64,000 nucleotides of DNA from Rhodobacterales bacterium (GTDB lineage: Bacteria; Pseudomonadota; Alphaproteobacteria; Rhodobacterales; Rhodobacteraceae), in the NCBI GenBank assembly GCA_002746935.1, contig PDRW01000029.1:62001-126000 (forward strand), written 5' to 3'. Of this stretch, positions 51,637-59,811 are shown piece by piece. Position 1 is the first letter of the stretch; every line of letters begins with the position of its first letter. Made by a program: the position numbers and the translations under genes. The notes below the pieces were generated by a model. The model searched no databases and had not been told where the DNA came from. It was given only the letters and a program-made list of their open reading frames with translations.

Positions 51637-53289
51637 TCAGCTCTTGTCACGCCAGCGGTTCACCACCGGATACCGGCGGTCGGCCCCGAAGCTCCGGGGC
51701 GTCAGCCGCACCCCTGGAGCCGCCTGGAAGCGCTTGTATTCGCTGATGAAAATCAGATGTTCGACGCGTTTCACCAGCCTCCTGTCGAAGCCTTCCGCGA
51801 CCAGTTCGGCCACGCTCGCCTCGCGGTCGATCAGCCCTTCGAGAACCGCGTCGAGCACGTCGTAGGGCGGCAGGCTGTCTTCGTCCTTCTGGCCGTCGCG
51901 CAGTTCTGCCGAGGGCGGCTTGTCGATCACCGAAGCCGGAATGACCTCGCCCGCCGGCCCCTTCATCCACGGCCGGTGATGGGCGTTGCGCCAGCGGCAG
52001 ATCTCGAAGACGCGGGTCTTGTAGAGATCCTTGATCGGGTTGTAGCCGCCCGCCATGTCGCCGTAGATCGTGGCATAGCCGACCGCGCCTTCGGACTTGT
52101 TGCCGGTGGTCAGCAGCATTTCGCCGAACTTGTTCGACAGCGCCATCAGCAGCAGGCCGCGCAGGCGGGACTGGATGTTTTCTTCGGTCACATCCGGTGC
52201 GCGGCCCTTGAACAGCGGCGCAAGCACCTCCGTGACCGCGGCGCGGGGGCCGGCGATCGGCAGGGTGTCGAGCCGGGTGCCGAGGTTGTGCGCGACCTTT
52301 TCCGCGTCTGCCAGGCTGGCTTGAGAGGTGTATTCCGACGGCAGCATCACGCAGCGGAGATTTTCGGGGCCGAGCGCGTCGGTGGCGATGGCGGCGACGA
52401 TGGCGCTGTCGACCCCGCCGGAGAGCCCCAGCACCGCCTTGCCGAACCCGGTCTTGGCGAAATACTCCCCGACCCCGGTGACCATCGCGCGGTAATCGGC
52501 CTCCTGATCGTCGAGCGGGGGCGCCACCTCGCCCGGGCGGATGCGCCAGCCCGCATCGCCATGCCGTTCAAGGTCCACATGCGCCACGGCATCGTCGAAC
52601 TGCGGCAGCATGAAGGCCAGCTCGCCGTCCGGGTTGATCCCGAAACTGCCGCCGTCGAAGACCTGCTCGTCCTGGCCGCCGGTCATCTTGAGACAGATCA
52701 GCGGCAGGCCGGTCTCGGCGACCCGCGCCCGCATCTGCTCAAGCCGCGCCGGCCTCTGGCCGCGGCCATAGGGCGTGGCGTCGGGCACCAGCAGCAGCCC
52801 GGCCCCGGCCCCGGCGAGCGCGGTGCAAATGTCACCGTCCGCCAAGGCATCCTCGCCGACCGGCGCGCCGATCCTGAGCCCCGCAAGCGCAAAGGGCGCC
52901 TGTTCGCCGCCGGGCGCAAACAGCCGCGCCTCCTCGTCGGGCAGGCGCTGCTTCAGCACCCGGGTGCGCAGCCGCCCACCTTCGCAAAAGAACCAGGCAT
53001 TGCAGAGCCGTTCGCCATCGTGCCACGGGCCGCCGATGGCCAGCGCCGGGCCGTCGGCGCAATCCGCCGCCAGCCGTTCCACTGCCGCCATGGCCTCCGA
53101 CCAGAAGGCGGGGCGCCTCACGAGATCGCCGGTCTCTGCGCCGGTCAGGAAGCTTTCGGGAAATGCCACCAGCACCGCCCCCGCGGCCCGGGCCTTCTCC
53201 CATGCGTCGCGCGCCTTTGCGGCATTGCCGTCGATATCGCCGACGGTCGGGTTCAGCTGGGCCAGGGTCAGGCGGAAGGTCTCGCTCAT
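51637..53289 (-). CDS. nadE: NAD+ synthase, glutamine-dependent type with altered glutaminase site
   Basis: Last enzyme of NAD synthesis (550 residues). The N-terminal nitrilase-type glutaminase domain keeps the glutamate (FPESFLTG, residue 45) and lysine (VLKQRLPD, residue 113), but at the predicted cysteine position, usually in C-E-D-A-W, it reads GEDAL with glycine 145. The C-terminal synthetase domain is intact, with the ATP loop LGLSGGVDSAIV, MLPSEYTSQAS and LLTTGNKSEGAVGYATIYGD. The protein probably uses free ammonia. GGAG precedes the ATG at 53289. Confidence 0.93.
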   Translation of the reverse strand: MSETFRLTLAQLNPTVGDIDGNAAKARDAWEKARAAGAVLVAFPESFLTGAETGDLVRRPAFWSEAMAAVERLAADCADGPALAIGGPWHDGERLCNAWFFCEGGRLRTRVLKQRLPDEEARLFAPGGEQAPFALAGLRIGAPVGEDALADGDICTALAGAGAGLLLVPDATPYGRGQRPARLEQMRARVAETGLPLICLKMTGGQDEQVFDGGSFGINPDGELAFMLPQFDDAVAHVDLERHGDAGWRIRPGEVAPPLDDQEADYRAMVTGVGEYFAKTGFGKAVLGLSGGVDSAIVAAIATDALGPENLRCVMLPSEYTSQASLADAEKVAHNLGTRLDTLPIAGPRAAVTEVLAPLFKGRAPDVTEENIQSRLRGLLLMALSNKFGEMLLTTGNKSEGAVGYATIYGDMAGGYNPIKDLYKTRVFEICRWRNAHHRPWMKGPAGEVIPASVIDKPPSAELRDGQKDEDSLPPYDVLDAVLEGLIDREASVAELVAEGFDRRLVKRVEHLIFISEYKRFQAAPGVRLTPRSFGADRRYPVVNRWRDKS

Positions 53290-53473
53290 GGGGCGCTCCG
53301 GTGGCTGGAATGGATCCATGCAGGTCTAGCAGATTTGGCCGCGAGGGGAAGGCGCGGGCCCGCCGGGCGCCGGAAAGGTGAAACGCTTGCTCACCGCGGG
53401 GGGTTCTTCTAGGGTTTGTCCGACCGCGGCGCGCCAGGCGTCCGCACCGGACGGGGACCGCAAGGACATGCCG

Positions 53474-55147
53474 ATGAACACCATGCCGACGACCCTCAGG
53501 CAGATCAGACCCGCGCTTTCCGCGCCCGGAGCCCGGCCCGCCCTCGGAGCGCTTGCGCTGGCCCTGCTGGTGGCCGCGCCCGCTGTGGTGCTGGCTCAGG
53601 AGACCACCACCGACGTCACCACCGACGTTGTGCAATACGACGATGGCAGCTTCTACGAAGGCGAGATCAGGGAAGGCCGGCGCCATGGCAAGGGCACCCT
53701 GCGCACCCCCAACGGCTACGAATACACCGGCACGTTCGTTGAAGGCGAGATCCGCGGCGAGGGCATTGCGCGCTTTCCCAACGGGTCGGTCTACGAGGGC
53801 GGGTTTGCCGCCGGGCGGCCGCACGGGCTCGGCAAGGTGACCTACCCCGACGGCACGGTCTACGAGGGCGATTGGGTCGACGGCCAGATCAACGGCAGCG
53901 GCCGCGTCGCCTATGCCACCGGGTTCATCTATGAAGGCGCCTTCCGGGCCGGTGAGCATCACGGCAAGGGGCGGCTCGAAAGCCCCTCCGGCTCGGTCTA
54001 TGACGGCGCCTGGAACATGGGCGTGAAGGAGGGCGCGGGCAAGCTCACCGAGGCCGACGGCACCGTCTATACCGGGGCTTTCAAGGCAGGCAAGCCCGAC
54101 GGGCTCGGCACGCTGGTGAGCCCCGATGGCACCACCTATGAGGGCGGCTGGCAGCAGGGGCGGATGCATGGTGCCGGGCGGCTGACCTTTCCCGACGGGT
54201 CGGTCTACGACGGCCCCTTCGCCGAGGGTCTGCGCACCGGGCAGGGCAAGATCACCTATGCCAGCGGCGACGTCTATATCGGCGATTTCGTCGCCGACAA
54301 ACGGTCGGGGCAGGGAACCCTGACCGGCACTGACGGTTACAAATACGAAGGCTCCTGGGTCGATGGCCAGCGCGATGGCAACGGCACCGAGACCTATGCC
54401 AACGGCGCGGTTTACACCGGCCAGTTCCGCGCCGGGCTTCCCGATGGCGGGGGTGAGCTCACCAAACCCGATGGCTCCACCTATGTGGGCGGTTTCCGCG
54501 ATGGGGTCTTCGAGGGGCGGGGCCAGCGGATCTGGGCCGACGGCACCTCTTACGAGGGCGGTTTCGTGGCGGGGCTGTTCGAGGGCCAGGGGGTCCGCAA
54601 GCTGGCCGATGGCACCACCTATGAGGGCAGTTTCCGCGCCGGGCTGTATAGCGGCCCGGGCAAGCTTGTCGCGGCCGACGGGACGGTCGTCTATGAAGGG
54701 GATTTCGCCAACGGGCTCTACGAAGGCCAGGGGACGCTGAAAGCGCCCGACGGGTATATGTATACCGGCGGCTGGCTTGGCGGAAAGGAACATGGCCAGG
54801 GCATGGCCACCTATCAGGACGGCACGACCTACGAAGGTGCGTTCGAGAACGGATTGCGCCACGGCCAGGGGCTGGCCATCTACCCCGATGGCAGCCGGAT
54901 CAGCGACACCTGGGTTGAGGGTGTCGCGCAGTCGATGCTGGGCGAGACCGCGGCGCCACCGGCAGAGCCGCAAACGTCACCGGCAGCGCCGCAAACGCTG
55001 CCGGCAGCACCGCAAGCGCAACCGGCGGAGCCGCAAACGCCACCGGCAGCGCCGCAAGCGCAACCGGCGGAGCCGCAAACGCCACCGGCAGCGCCGCAAA
55101 CGCTGCCGGCCGAGGCGCCGGCGTTGCCGCCACAGCCCGCGCAGTAA
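53474..55147 (+). CDS. Secreted or periplasmic MORN-repeat protein
   Basis: Protein of 557 residues. An N-terminal signal peptide (hydrophobic ALGALALALLVAAPAVVLA, likely cut before Q) is followed by about 18 MORN repeats of 23 residues (pattern YEGxFxxGxxxGxGxxxxxDG), from about residue 53 to 465, then a Pro/Ala/Gln tail of 7-residue repeats. MORN repeats form extended beta sheets that bind lipids or act as scaffolds. The ATG at 53474 has AAGGA seven bases upstream; an earlier ATG lies at 53468. Divergent from nadE. The function in bacteria is not known. Confidence 0.85.
   Translation: MNTMPTTLRQIRPALSAPGARPALGALALALLVAAPAVVLAQETTTDVTTDVVQYDDGSFYEGEIREGRRHGKGTLRTPNGYEYTGTFVEGEIRGEGIARFPNGSVYEGGFAAGRPHGLGKVTYPDGTVYEGDWVDGQINGSGRVAYATGFIYEGAFRAGEHHGKGRLESPSGSVYDGAWNMGVKEGAGKLTEADGTVYTGAFKAGKPDGLGTLVSPDGTTYEGGWQQGRMHGAGRLTFPDGSVYDGPFAEGLRTGQGKITYASGDVYIGDFVADKRSGQGTLTGTDGYKYEGSWVDGQRDGNGTETYANGAVYTGQFRAGLPDGGGELTKPDGSTYVGGFRDGVFEGRGQRIWADGTSYEGGFVAGLFEGQGVRKLADGTTYEGSFRAGLYSGPGKLVAADGTVVYEGDFANGLYEGQGTLKAPDGYMYTGGWLGGKEHGQGMATYQDGTTYEGAFENGLRHGQGLAIYPDGSRISDTWVEGVAQSMLGETAAPPAEPQTSPAAPQTLPAAPQAQPAEPQTPPAAPQAQPAEPQTPPAAPQTLPAEAPALPPQPAQ
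54958..55110 (+). repeat. 21-bp tandem repeats in the MORN gene tail
   Basis: About seven imperfect copies of a 21-bp unit encoding heptads such as QTLPAAP, QAQPAEP and QTPPAAP. The frame is kept by any change in copy number, so the tail length may vary between strains. Confidence 0.75.
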
Positions 55148-55301
55148 GCATACCGGGGAAAGCGGAGCGGGGTGGCGCCGCCCGTTTGGCGCACTCCGGG
55201 CTTCGCCGCGCCCGCCTCTCATGCTGTCCGCCGGACCTCCGCCCGCGGCGCCGGATGTGCCCCCGAAGCACCAGACCGGAGCACCAGACCAGGGCCACCA
55301 A

Positions 55302-55329
55302 AAAGGCCGCCCGGAACGGGGCGGCCTTT
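55302..55329. terminator. Bidirectional intrinsic terminator between MORN and SQR genes
   Basis: Perfect 10-bp stem AAAGGCCGCC / GGCGGCCTTT with an 8-nt loop. It has T residues on both strands (TTTCTGTCTT on plus, TTTTT on minus), and lies between convergent gene ends. Confidence 0.85.
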
Positions 55330-55410
55330 CTGTCTTCTCTTGCTGTCTCCCGGCCCGGCTTCCTTTGGCCGGGTTTCTTTCGGACAGGCTTCTTTCGGGC
55401 GGGGCGATGC

Positions 55411-56691
55411 TCAGCCTTCGAGCTTGTTGACCTTCAACATCTTCATGACCATCTTTTCATAGAACGGCTCGGACACGCCCTTGCGGATCTTGCGCATGAA
55501 GTACCATTCGAAGGTGAGCTTGGCCCAGTGGACCCATTTGCCTTCGCTCGACCAGTTCACGTTGCGCGGCGGGTTCTGCGGCATCGCGAGGAAAGCCGCG
55601 CCACGGTCGCCGAAATCGGCGAGGCACAGCGCGTTCCAGCTCGGCACCTGGTTGGGTTCCTTGCCGGCGATGATCCGCGGCAGGTTGTGAGCGATCGACG
55701 TGACCATGGATTCGATCATGAACCCGGTCTTCGGAACGCCGGTGGGCACCGGGGTGGCGACCGGCGGGGCGATGGCGATGGCCACGCCGATGCCGAAGAT
55801 GTTCGTATAGGTCGGGTTGCGCTGGTATTTGTCGACAATGATGAAGCCGCGCGGGTTCGCCAGCCCCTCGATGCCCATCACCGCCGGGATGCCGCGGAAG
55901 GCGGGCAGCATCATCGTGTATTTGGTCGGAACCTCGTGGGTCTTCTTCTCGTTGCCGTCCTCGTCGAATTCGGTCGCGTGCACCGCGCTTTCGGTAAACT
56001 TGTCGACCCGCGCGTTGGTGATCCACTTGATGTCACGGTCGCGCATGGCGCTTTCGAGCAGCCCCTTGGTATCGCCGACGCCGCCGAGGCCGAGATGGCC
56101 GATATAGGGCTCGGAGGTCACGAAGGTCATCGGCACCTTGTGCTTGATCTTGCGGCGGCGCAGGTCGGTGTCGAGCGTCATCAGATATTCGTAGGCCGGG
56201 CCGAAACAGGAGGCACCCTGTACCGCACCGACCACGATCGGGCCGGGATCGGCGCAGAATTTCTCCCAGGTGCCGCCCGGGCCGCCGGATTTGCAGGCGT
56301 CTTCGACATGGCAGACCGAATTGGTGTGGGCGCCGGGGCCGAACCCTTCGATCTCGTCGAAGGCGAGCTCGGGGCCGGTGGCGATGATCAGGTAATCGTA
56401 GTCGACCTCACGGCCCGATTCGAGCACCAGCTTGTTGTCTTCCGGCAAAAGCCTGGCGGCGCCGTCGCAGATGAAGTCGATGCCGAGCTTGTTCATCACC
56501 GGTTCGAGGTCGATGGTCAGGTCGTCCTGGTTGCGCCAGCCGACACCCGCCCAGGGGTTCGACGGCGTGAACTGGAAATACGGCTTGTTGGAAATGACCG
56601 TGATCTTGTCACTCTTGGCCAGGGATTCCTTGAGTTCGTAAGCCTGGATCGACCCGCCGAGGCCGGCACCCAGTACGACAACATGTGCCAT
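55411..56691 (-). CDS. sqr: Sulfide:quinone oxidoreductase
   Basis: Flavoprotein of 426 residues that oxidises sulfide and reduces quinone at the membrane. The FAD fold begins AHVVVLGAGLGGSIQAYEL; conserved cysteines occur at CHVEDACKSGG, GAVQGASCFGPAYEY and NALCLADFGDRG, the pattern of the type I enzyme of Rhodobacter. The C-terminal WYFMRKIRKGVSEPFYEKM is the amphipathic anchor. AAGGAG precedes the ATG at 56691. It lies downstream of a tetR gene on the same strand. Confidence 0.9.
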   Translation of the reverse strand: MAHVVVLGAGLGGSIQAYELKESLAKSDKITVISNKPYFQFTPSNPWAGVGWRNQDDLTIDLEPVMNKLGIDFICDGAARLLPEDNKLVLESGREVDYDYLIIATGPELAFDEIEGFGPGAHTNSVCHVEDACKSGGPGGTWEKFCADPGPIVVGAVQGASCFGPAYEYLMTLDTDLRRRKIKHKVPMTFVTSEPYIGHLGLGGVGDTKGLLESAMRDRDIKWITNARVDKFTESAVHATEFDEDGNEKKTHEVPTKYTMMLPAFRGIPAVMGIEGLANPRGFIIVDKYQRNPTYTNIFGIGVAIAIAPPVATPVPTGVPKTGFMIESMVTSIAHNLPRIIAGKEPNQVPSWNALCLADFGDRGAAFLAMPQNPPRNVNWSSEGKWVHWAKLTFEWYFMRKIRKGVSEPFYEKMVMKMLKVNKLEG

Positions 56692-56925
56692 GTTCGCTCC
56701 TTGTTGGGGCTCGCAGAAATCGAGCCGTTCCGTTTCGGGGCCCGCTTCGGACTCCGCTGCGGGAAGTCTTGCCGGGGGCCGCTCATTGCCGTCCACGCGA
56801 CACGGGCCAACTTTAACCTCCCGCAGGAGAAAAACAAAGCACACATCCCGCTGAACTGCGACGGAAGACGTATGGTCCGGGGGCCGCATTCCGGTGGCGG
56901 AGCCGCCTGCGGGGTGCGCGGCCGG

Positions 56926-57534
56926 TCAGGCCCGGAAGCTGTCGAACAGCGGCGCCAGCACACGCGACCCGCTGTCGGCGAGGTCATCTTCGCACCCGTC
57001 CAGCAGCCAGCGCATCGCGACGCCCTGAACAGCCTCGGCGAGGAGGCGCGCGGCGTCGTCGGCCGCAAGGTCGGCACGGTGTATGCCGCTGGCCTGGCCG
57101 GAGCGGATCAGCCCGGCAAAGGCGTTGCGGTACCGGTCGAACACCCGGGCAAGCTTCTCCCGGAGCGTGTCGTTTCCGGCCTGAAGCTCGCGGCTGTAGA
57201 GAATCGCCGGGATCGCGGGCTGTTCGGTGATCCGGGCGAAATACGCCCCGGCGACCTTCTGCAAGCTGTCATGCGGATCGGCGGTTTCGCCGGGCGCGCC
57301 CCAATCCGCCGGGAGCCCGTTCATCGCCGCGACGATATGGTCGCCGACCGCCAGCCAGATGTCGCCCTTGGTGGCGAAATGGCGGAAGATCGCGGGCTGG
57401 GTCACGCCCACTTCGTTGGCCAGATGCTGGGTGGTCACGCGGTTGGGTCCGATCTCGGCGGAAAGACGGATTGCGGTTTCGACAATCTCGGCGCGGCGGT
57501 CCGCGGCACTCTTGCGTTTGCGGGGCTCAGCCAT
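56926..57534 (-). CDS. TetR family transcriptional regulator
   Basis: Repressor of 202 residues. The N-terminal HTH is TTQHLANEVGVTQPAIFRHFATKGDIWLA, with a C-terminal ligand-binding helical domain. AAGGAG precedes the ATG at 57534. It is 235 bp upstream of sqr on the same strand and is a candidate regulator of it; in R. capsulatus sqr is controlled by an ArsR-type protein, so this would be a different solution. Confidence 0.9.
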   Translation of the reverse strand: MAEPRKRKSAADRRAEIVETAIRLSAEIGPNRVTTQHLANEVGVTQPAIFRHFATKGDIWLAVGDHIVAAMNGLPADWGAPGETADPHDSLQKVAGAYFARITEQPAIPAILYSRELQAGNDTLREKLARVFDRYRNAFAGLIRSGQASGIHRADLAADDAARLLAEAVQGVAMRWLLDGCEDDLADSGSRVLAPLFDSFRA

Positions 57535-57641
57535 CGCGCAATCTCCTTGATGATTCCGGGCCAGGTTGCGGGCGGTCTCTGGTGCCCTTTGTGCGCCAAA
57601 AATTAACGCGCGTCCAGTATCGTGCGAATCGCAGTCGCGTT

Positions 57642-57881
57642 TCATAACCCGCTCGCTTGCGTTCCGGCCAGGGCTGAGCGGCAAATCCGCAGGCTTGCCT
57701 TCGAAAACGCTCCGCCCGGATTCTTGTGATTCGTCTGTTCCGCACCTTGCGGTGGGTCAGCGATGCCGACCCAATAGGGGTTTCCATCGGCCTTGCCGTA
57801 GCTATAGTGCCCACCATGATCCGCATGGCCGACATAGATTTCGCCGCTGGTGCCCTCGCGCACACCGGGCACACCGGGCAC
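57642..57881 (-). CDS. Possible small protein or gene remnant
   Basis: Frame of 79 residues with GTG start. The central part (GEIYVGHADHGGHYSYG; KADGNPYWVGIADPPQG) has an amino acid composition unlike random GC-rich sequence and looks protein-like, but I do not recognise a family. Its first codons fall in the 9-bp tandem repeat (VPG VPG), and no ribosome site is visible. It may be the remains of a longer gene. Confidence 0.3.
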   Translation of the reverse strand: MPGVPGVREGTSGEIYVGHADHGGHYSYGKADGNPYWVGIADPPQGAEQTNHKNPGGAFSKASLRICRSALAGTQASGL

Positions 57882-57887
57882 ACCGGA
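57861..57887. repeat. Three 9-bp tandem repeats
   Basis: CACACCGGG three times (the last ends A). Lies in the tetR–leuA region. Confidence 0.75.
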
Positions 57888-57913
57888 CAGGCCGTGCTGC
57901 TTCTGCTTGGCCG

Positions 57914-57949
57914 CCTCTGAGCGTGCCTTTCGGCGCGAGCGCTCAGAGG
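57914..57949. promoter_or_regulatory. Inverted repeat in the leuA leader
   Basis: CCTCTGAGCG and CGCTCAGAGG, perfect 10-bp arms with a 16-nt spacer, 105 bp before leuA. No U tract follows, so it is more likely an operator or RNA structure than a terminator. The direct repeat CCGGCTGAGA at 58012 and 58025 lies between it and the gene. Confidence 0.4.
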
Positions 57950-58053
57950 ATGCTCACCCCGCGCCCCTTCCGTGAAATCCCGTGAGATTTTTCGCGACAC
58001 ATCATGCGCCACCGGCTGAGATGCCCGGCTGAGACTCCAGGAAAGAGACCGAC

Positions 58054-59595
58054 ATGACCATGCCCAGTGAGCAGGACCGCGTCCTGATTTTCGACACCAC
58101 CCTGCGCGACGGCGAACAGAGCCCCGGCGCGACCATGACCCATGAGGAAAAGCTCGAGATCGCCGAACTGCTCGACGACATGGGGGTCGACATCATCGAG
58201 GCCGGTTTCCCGATCGCTTCCGAGGGCGATTTCGCCGCGGTGAAGGAGATCGCGGAACGGTCGAAAAACGCGGTGATCTGCGGCCTCTCGCGGGCCAATT
58301 TCAAGGATATCGACCGTTGCTTCGAAGCGGTGAAACATGCCGCGCAGCCGCGCATCCACACCTTCATCGGCACCTCGCCGCTGCACCGCGAGATCCCCGG
58401 GCTCACACAGGACGAGATGGCCGATCTGATCCACGAGACGGTCACCCATGCCCGCAATCTCTGCGACAATGTCCAGTGGTCGCCGATGGATGCCACCCGC
58501 ACCGAGCATGACTACCTGGCCCGGGTGATCGAGATCGCCATCAAGGCGGGCGCGACCACGATCAACATCCCCGACACCGTCGGCTACACCGCGCCCCGCG
58601 AATCGGCCGATCTGATCCGCATGCTGATCGAGCGCGTGCCCGGCGCCGATGAGGTGGTGTTTGCCACGCACTGCCACAACGACCTCGGCATGGCGACGGC
58701 CAATGCGCTGGCTGCCGTCGAAGCCGGCGCCCGTCAGATCGAATCGACCATCAACGGCCTTGGCGAGCGCGCCGGCAACACCGCGCTGGAAGAGGTGGTG
58801 ATGGCGCTGAAGGTGCGCAACGACATCATGCCGTTCCAGACCGGCGTCGACACCACCAAGATCATGAACATCTCCCGCCGCGTGGCGCAGGTCTCGGGCT
58901 TCCCGGTGCAGTTCAACAAGGCGATCGTCGGCAAGAACGCCTTCGCCCATGAAAGCGGCATCCATCAGGACGGGATGCTGAAAAACCCCGAAAACTTCGA
59001 GATCATGCGCCCCGAACATATCGGCCTCGCGGCCTCCTCGCTGCCGCTCGGCAAACATTCGGGCCGCGCCGCGCTCAAGGCCAAGATGGAGGCGCTGGGC
59101 TATTCCCTCGCCGACAACCAGCTCGCCGATGTCTTCGTGCGCTTCAAGGCGCTGGCCGACCGCAAGAAGGAGGTGTTCGACGAAGACCTGATCGCCTTGA
59201 TGGGCGCGGGCGGCGCGGCGAACGACAAGCTGAAGCTCAGGTTCCTGCGGGTGATCTGCGGCACCGAGGCGCCGCAATCGGCCGACCTCACGCTGACCAT
59301 CGACGGGGTCGACCATCAGGTCACCTCCACCGGCGACGGCCCGGTCGACGCGGTGTTCAACGCGGTGCGCGAATTGTTCCCGCATAACGCGCGGCTGAAG
59401 CTCTATCAGGTCCATGCGGTGACCGGCGGCACCGACGCTCAGGCCACGGTGACGGTGCGGATGGAAGAGGACGACAAGATCGTCACCGGCTCGTCGTCGG
59501 ACACCGATACCGTCGTCGCCTCCGCCAAGGCCTATATCGACGCGCTCAACAATCTCGTCGTGCGCCGCGAAAAGACCAAGCCGGAAGCGCTCTGA
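58054..59595 (+). CDS. leuA: 2-isopropylmalate synthase
   Basis: First enzyme of leucine biosynthesis, condensing acetyl-CoA with 2-oxoisovalerate (513 residues). Active-site motifs are FDTTLRDGEQSPGATM, VVFATHCHNDLGMATANAL with the metal-binding HxH, and KNAFAHESGIHQDGMLKN. The C-terminal regulatory domain for leucine feedback is present (about residues 390-500). AGGA precedes the ATG. Confidence 0.96.
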   Translation: MTMPSEQDRVLIFDTTLRDGEQSPGATMTHEEKLEIAELLDDMGVDIIEAGFPIASEGDFAAVKEIAERSKNAVICGLSRANFKDIDRCFEAVKHAAQPRIHTFIGTSPLHREIPGLTQDEMADLIHETVTHARNLCDNVQWSPMDATRTEHDYLARVIEIAIKAGATTINIPDTVGYTAPRESADLIRMLIERVPGADEVVFATHCHNDLGMATANALAAVEAGARQIESTINGLGERAGNTALEEVVMALKVRNDIMPFQTGVDTTKIMNISRRVAQVSGFPVQFNKAIVGKNAFAHESGIHQDGMLKNPENFEIMRPEHIGLAASSLPLGKHSGRAALKAKMEALGYSLADNQLADVFVRFKALADRKKEVFDEDLIALMGAGGAANDKLKLRFLRVICGTEAPQSADLTLTIDGVDHQVTSTGDGPVDAVFNAVRELFPHNARLKLYQVHAVTGGTDAQATVTVRMEEDDKIVTGSSSDTDTVVASAKAYIDALNNLVVRREKTKPEAL

Positions 59596-59623
59596 CGCGC
59601 AGGAGTCGCGCCTTTCAGGTATG

Positions 59624-59660
59624 AGGCAAGCGGGGGCTGCGGCTTCCGCTTGTCTTTTTC
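59624..59660 (+). terminator. Intrinsic terminator of leuA
   Basis: Stem CAAGCGG / CCGCTTG with a 12-nt loop, extended by a few weaker pairs, followed by TCTTTTTC. It lies about 30 bp after the leuA stop. Confidence 0.75.
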
Positions 59661-59811
59661 TGCATTTTCCGGTGTCGAAACAGTTTTCCCGCCTTCCGCG
59701 GGCGCGGTTCCCCGGGTCCGTCCGGAGCGCGAAACCTGTTCCCCCTCCGGTGGCAAAACGGGTAGACTGACGGTGAGCCGGGCCGCGCGCCGGCACCGAG
59801 GGAGGAACGCC

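Larger units (their letters stand above)
57535..58053. other. Divergent region between tetR and leuA
   Basis: About 520 bp. It contains a possible small open frame on the minus strand, a 9-bp tandem repeat at 57861-57887, a perfect 10-bp inverted repeat at 57914-57949 and a 10-bp direct repeat just before leuA. Confidence 0.5.

Noticed and set aside
57950-57985. 11-codon frame in the leuA leader
   Set aside because: One Leu codon only, and no attenuator with a U tract follows.
58004-58057. Short upstream frame overlapping the leuA start (17 codons)
   Set aside because: Only one Leu codon and no conserved ribosome site; cannot be called a leader peptide.
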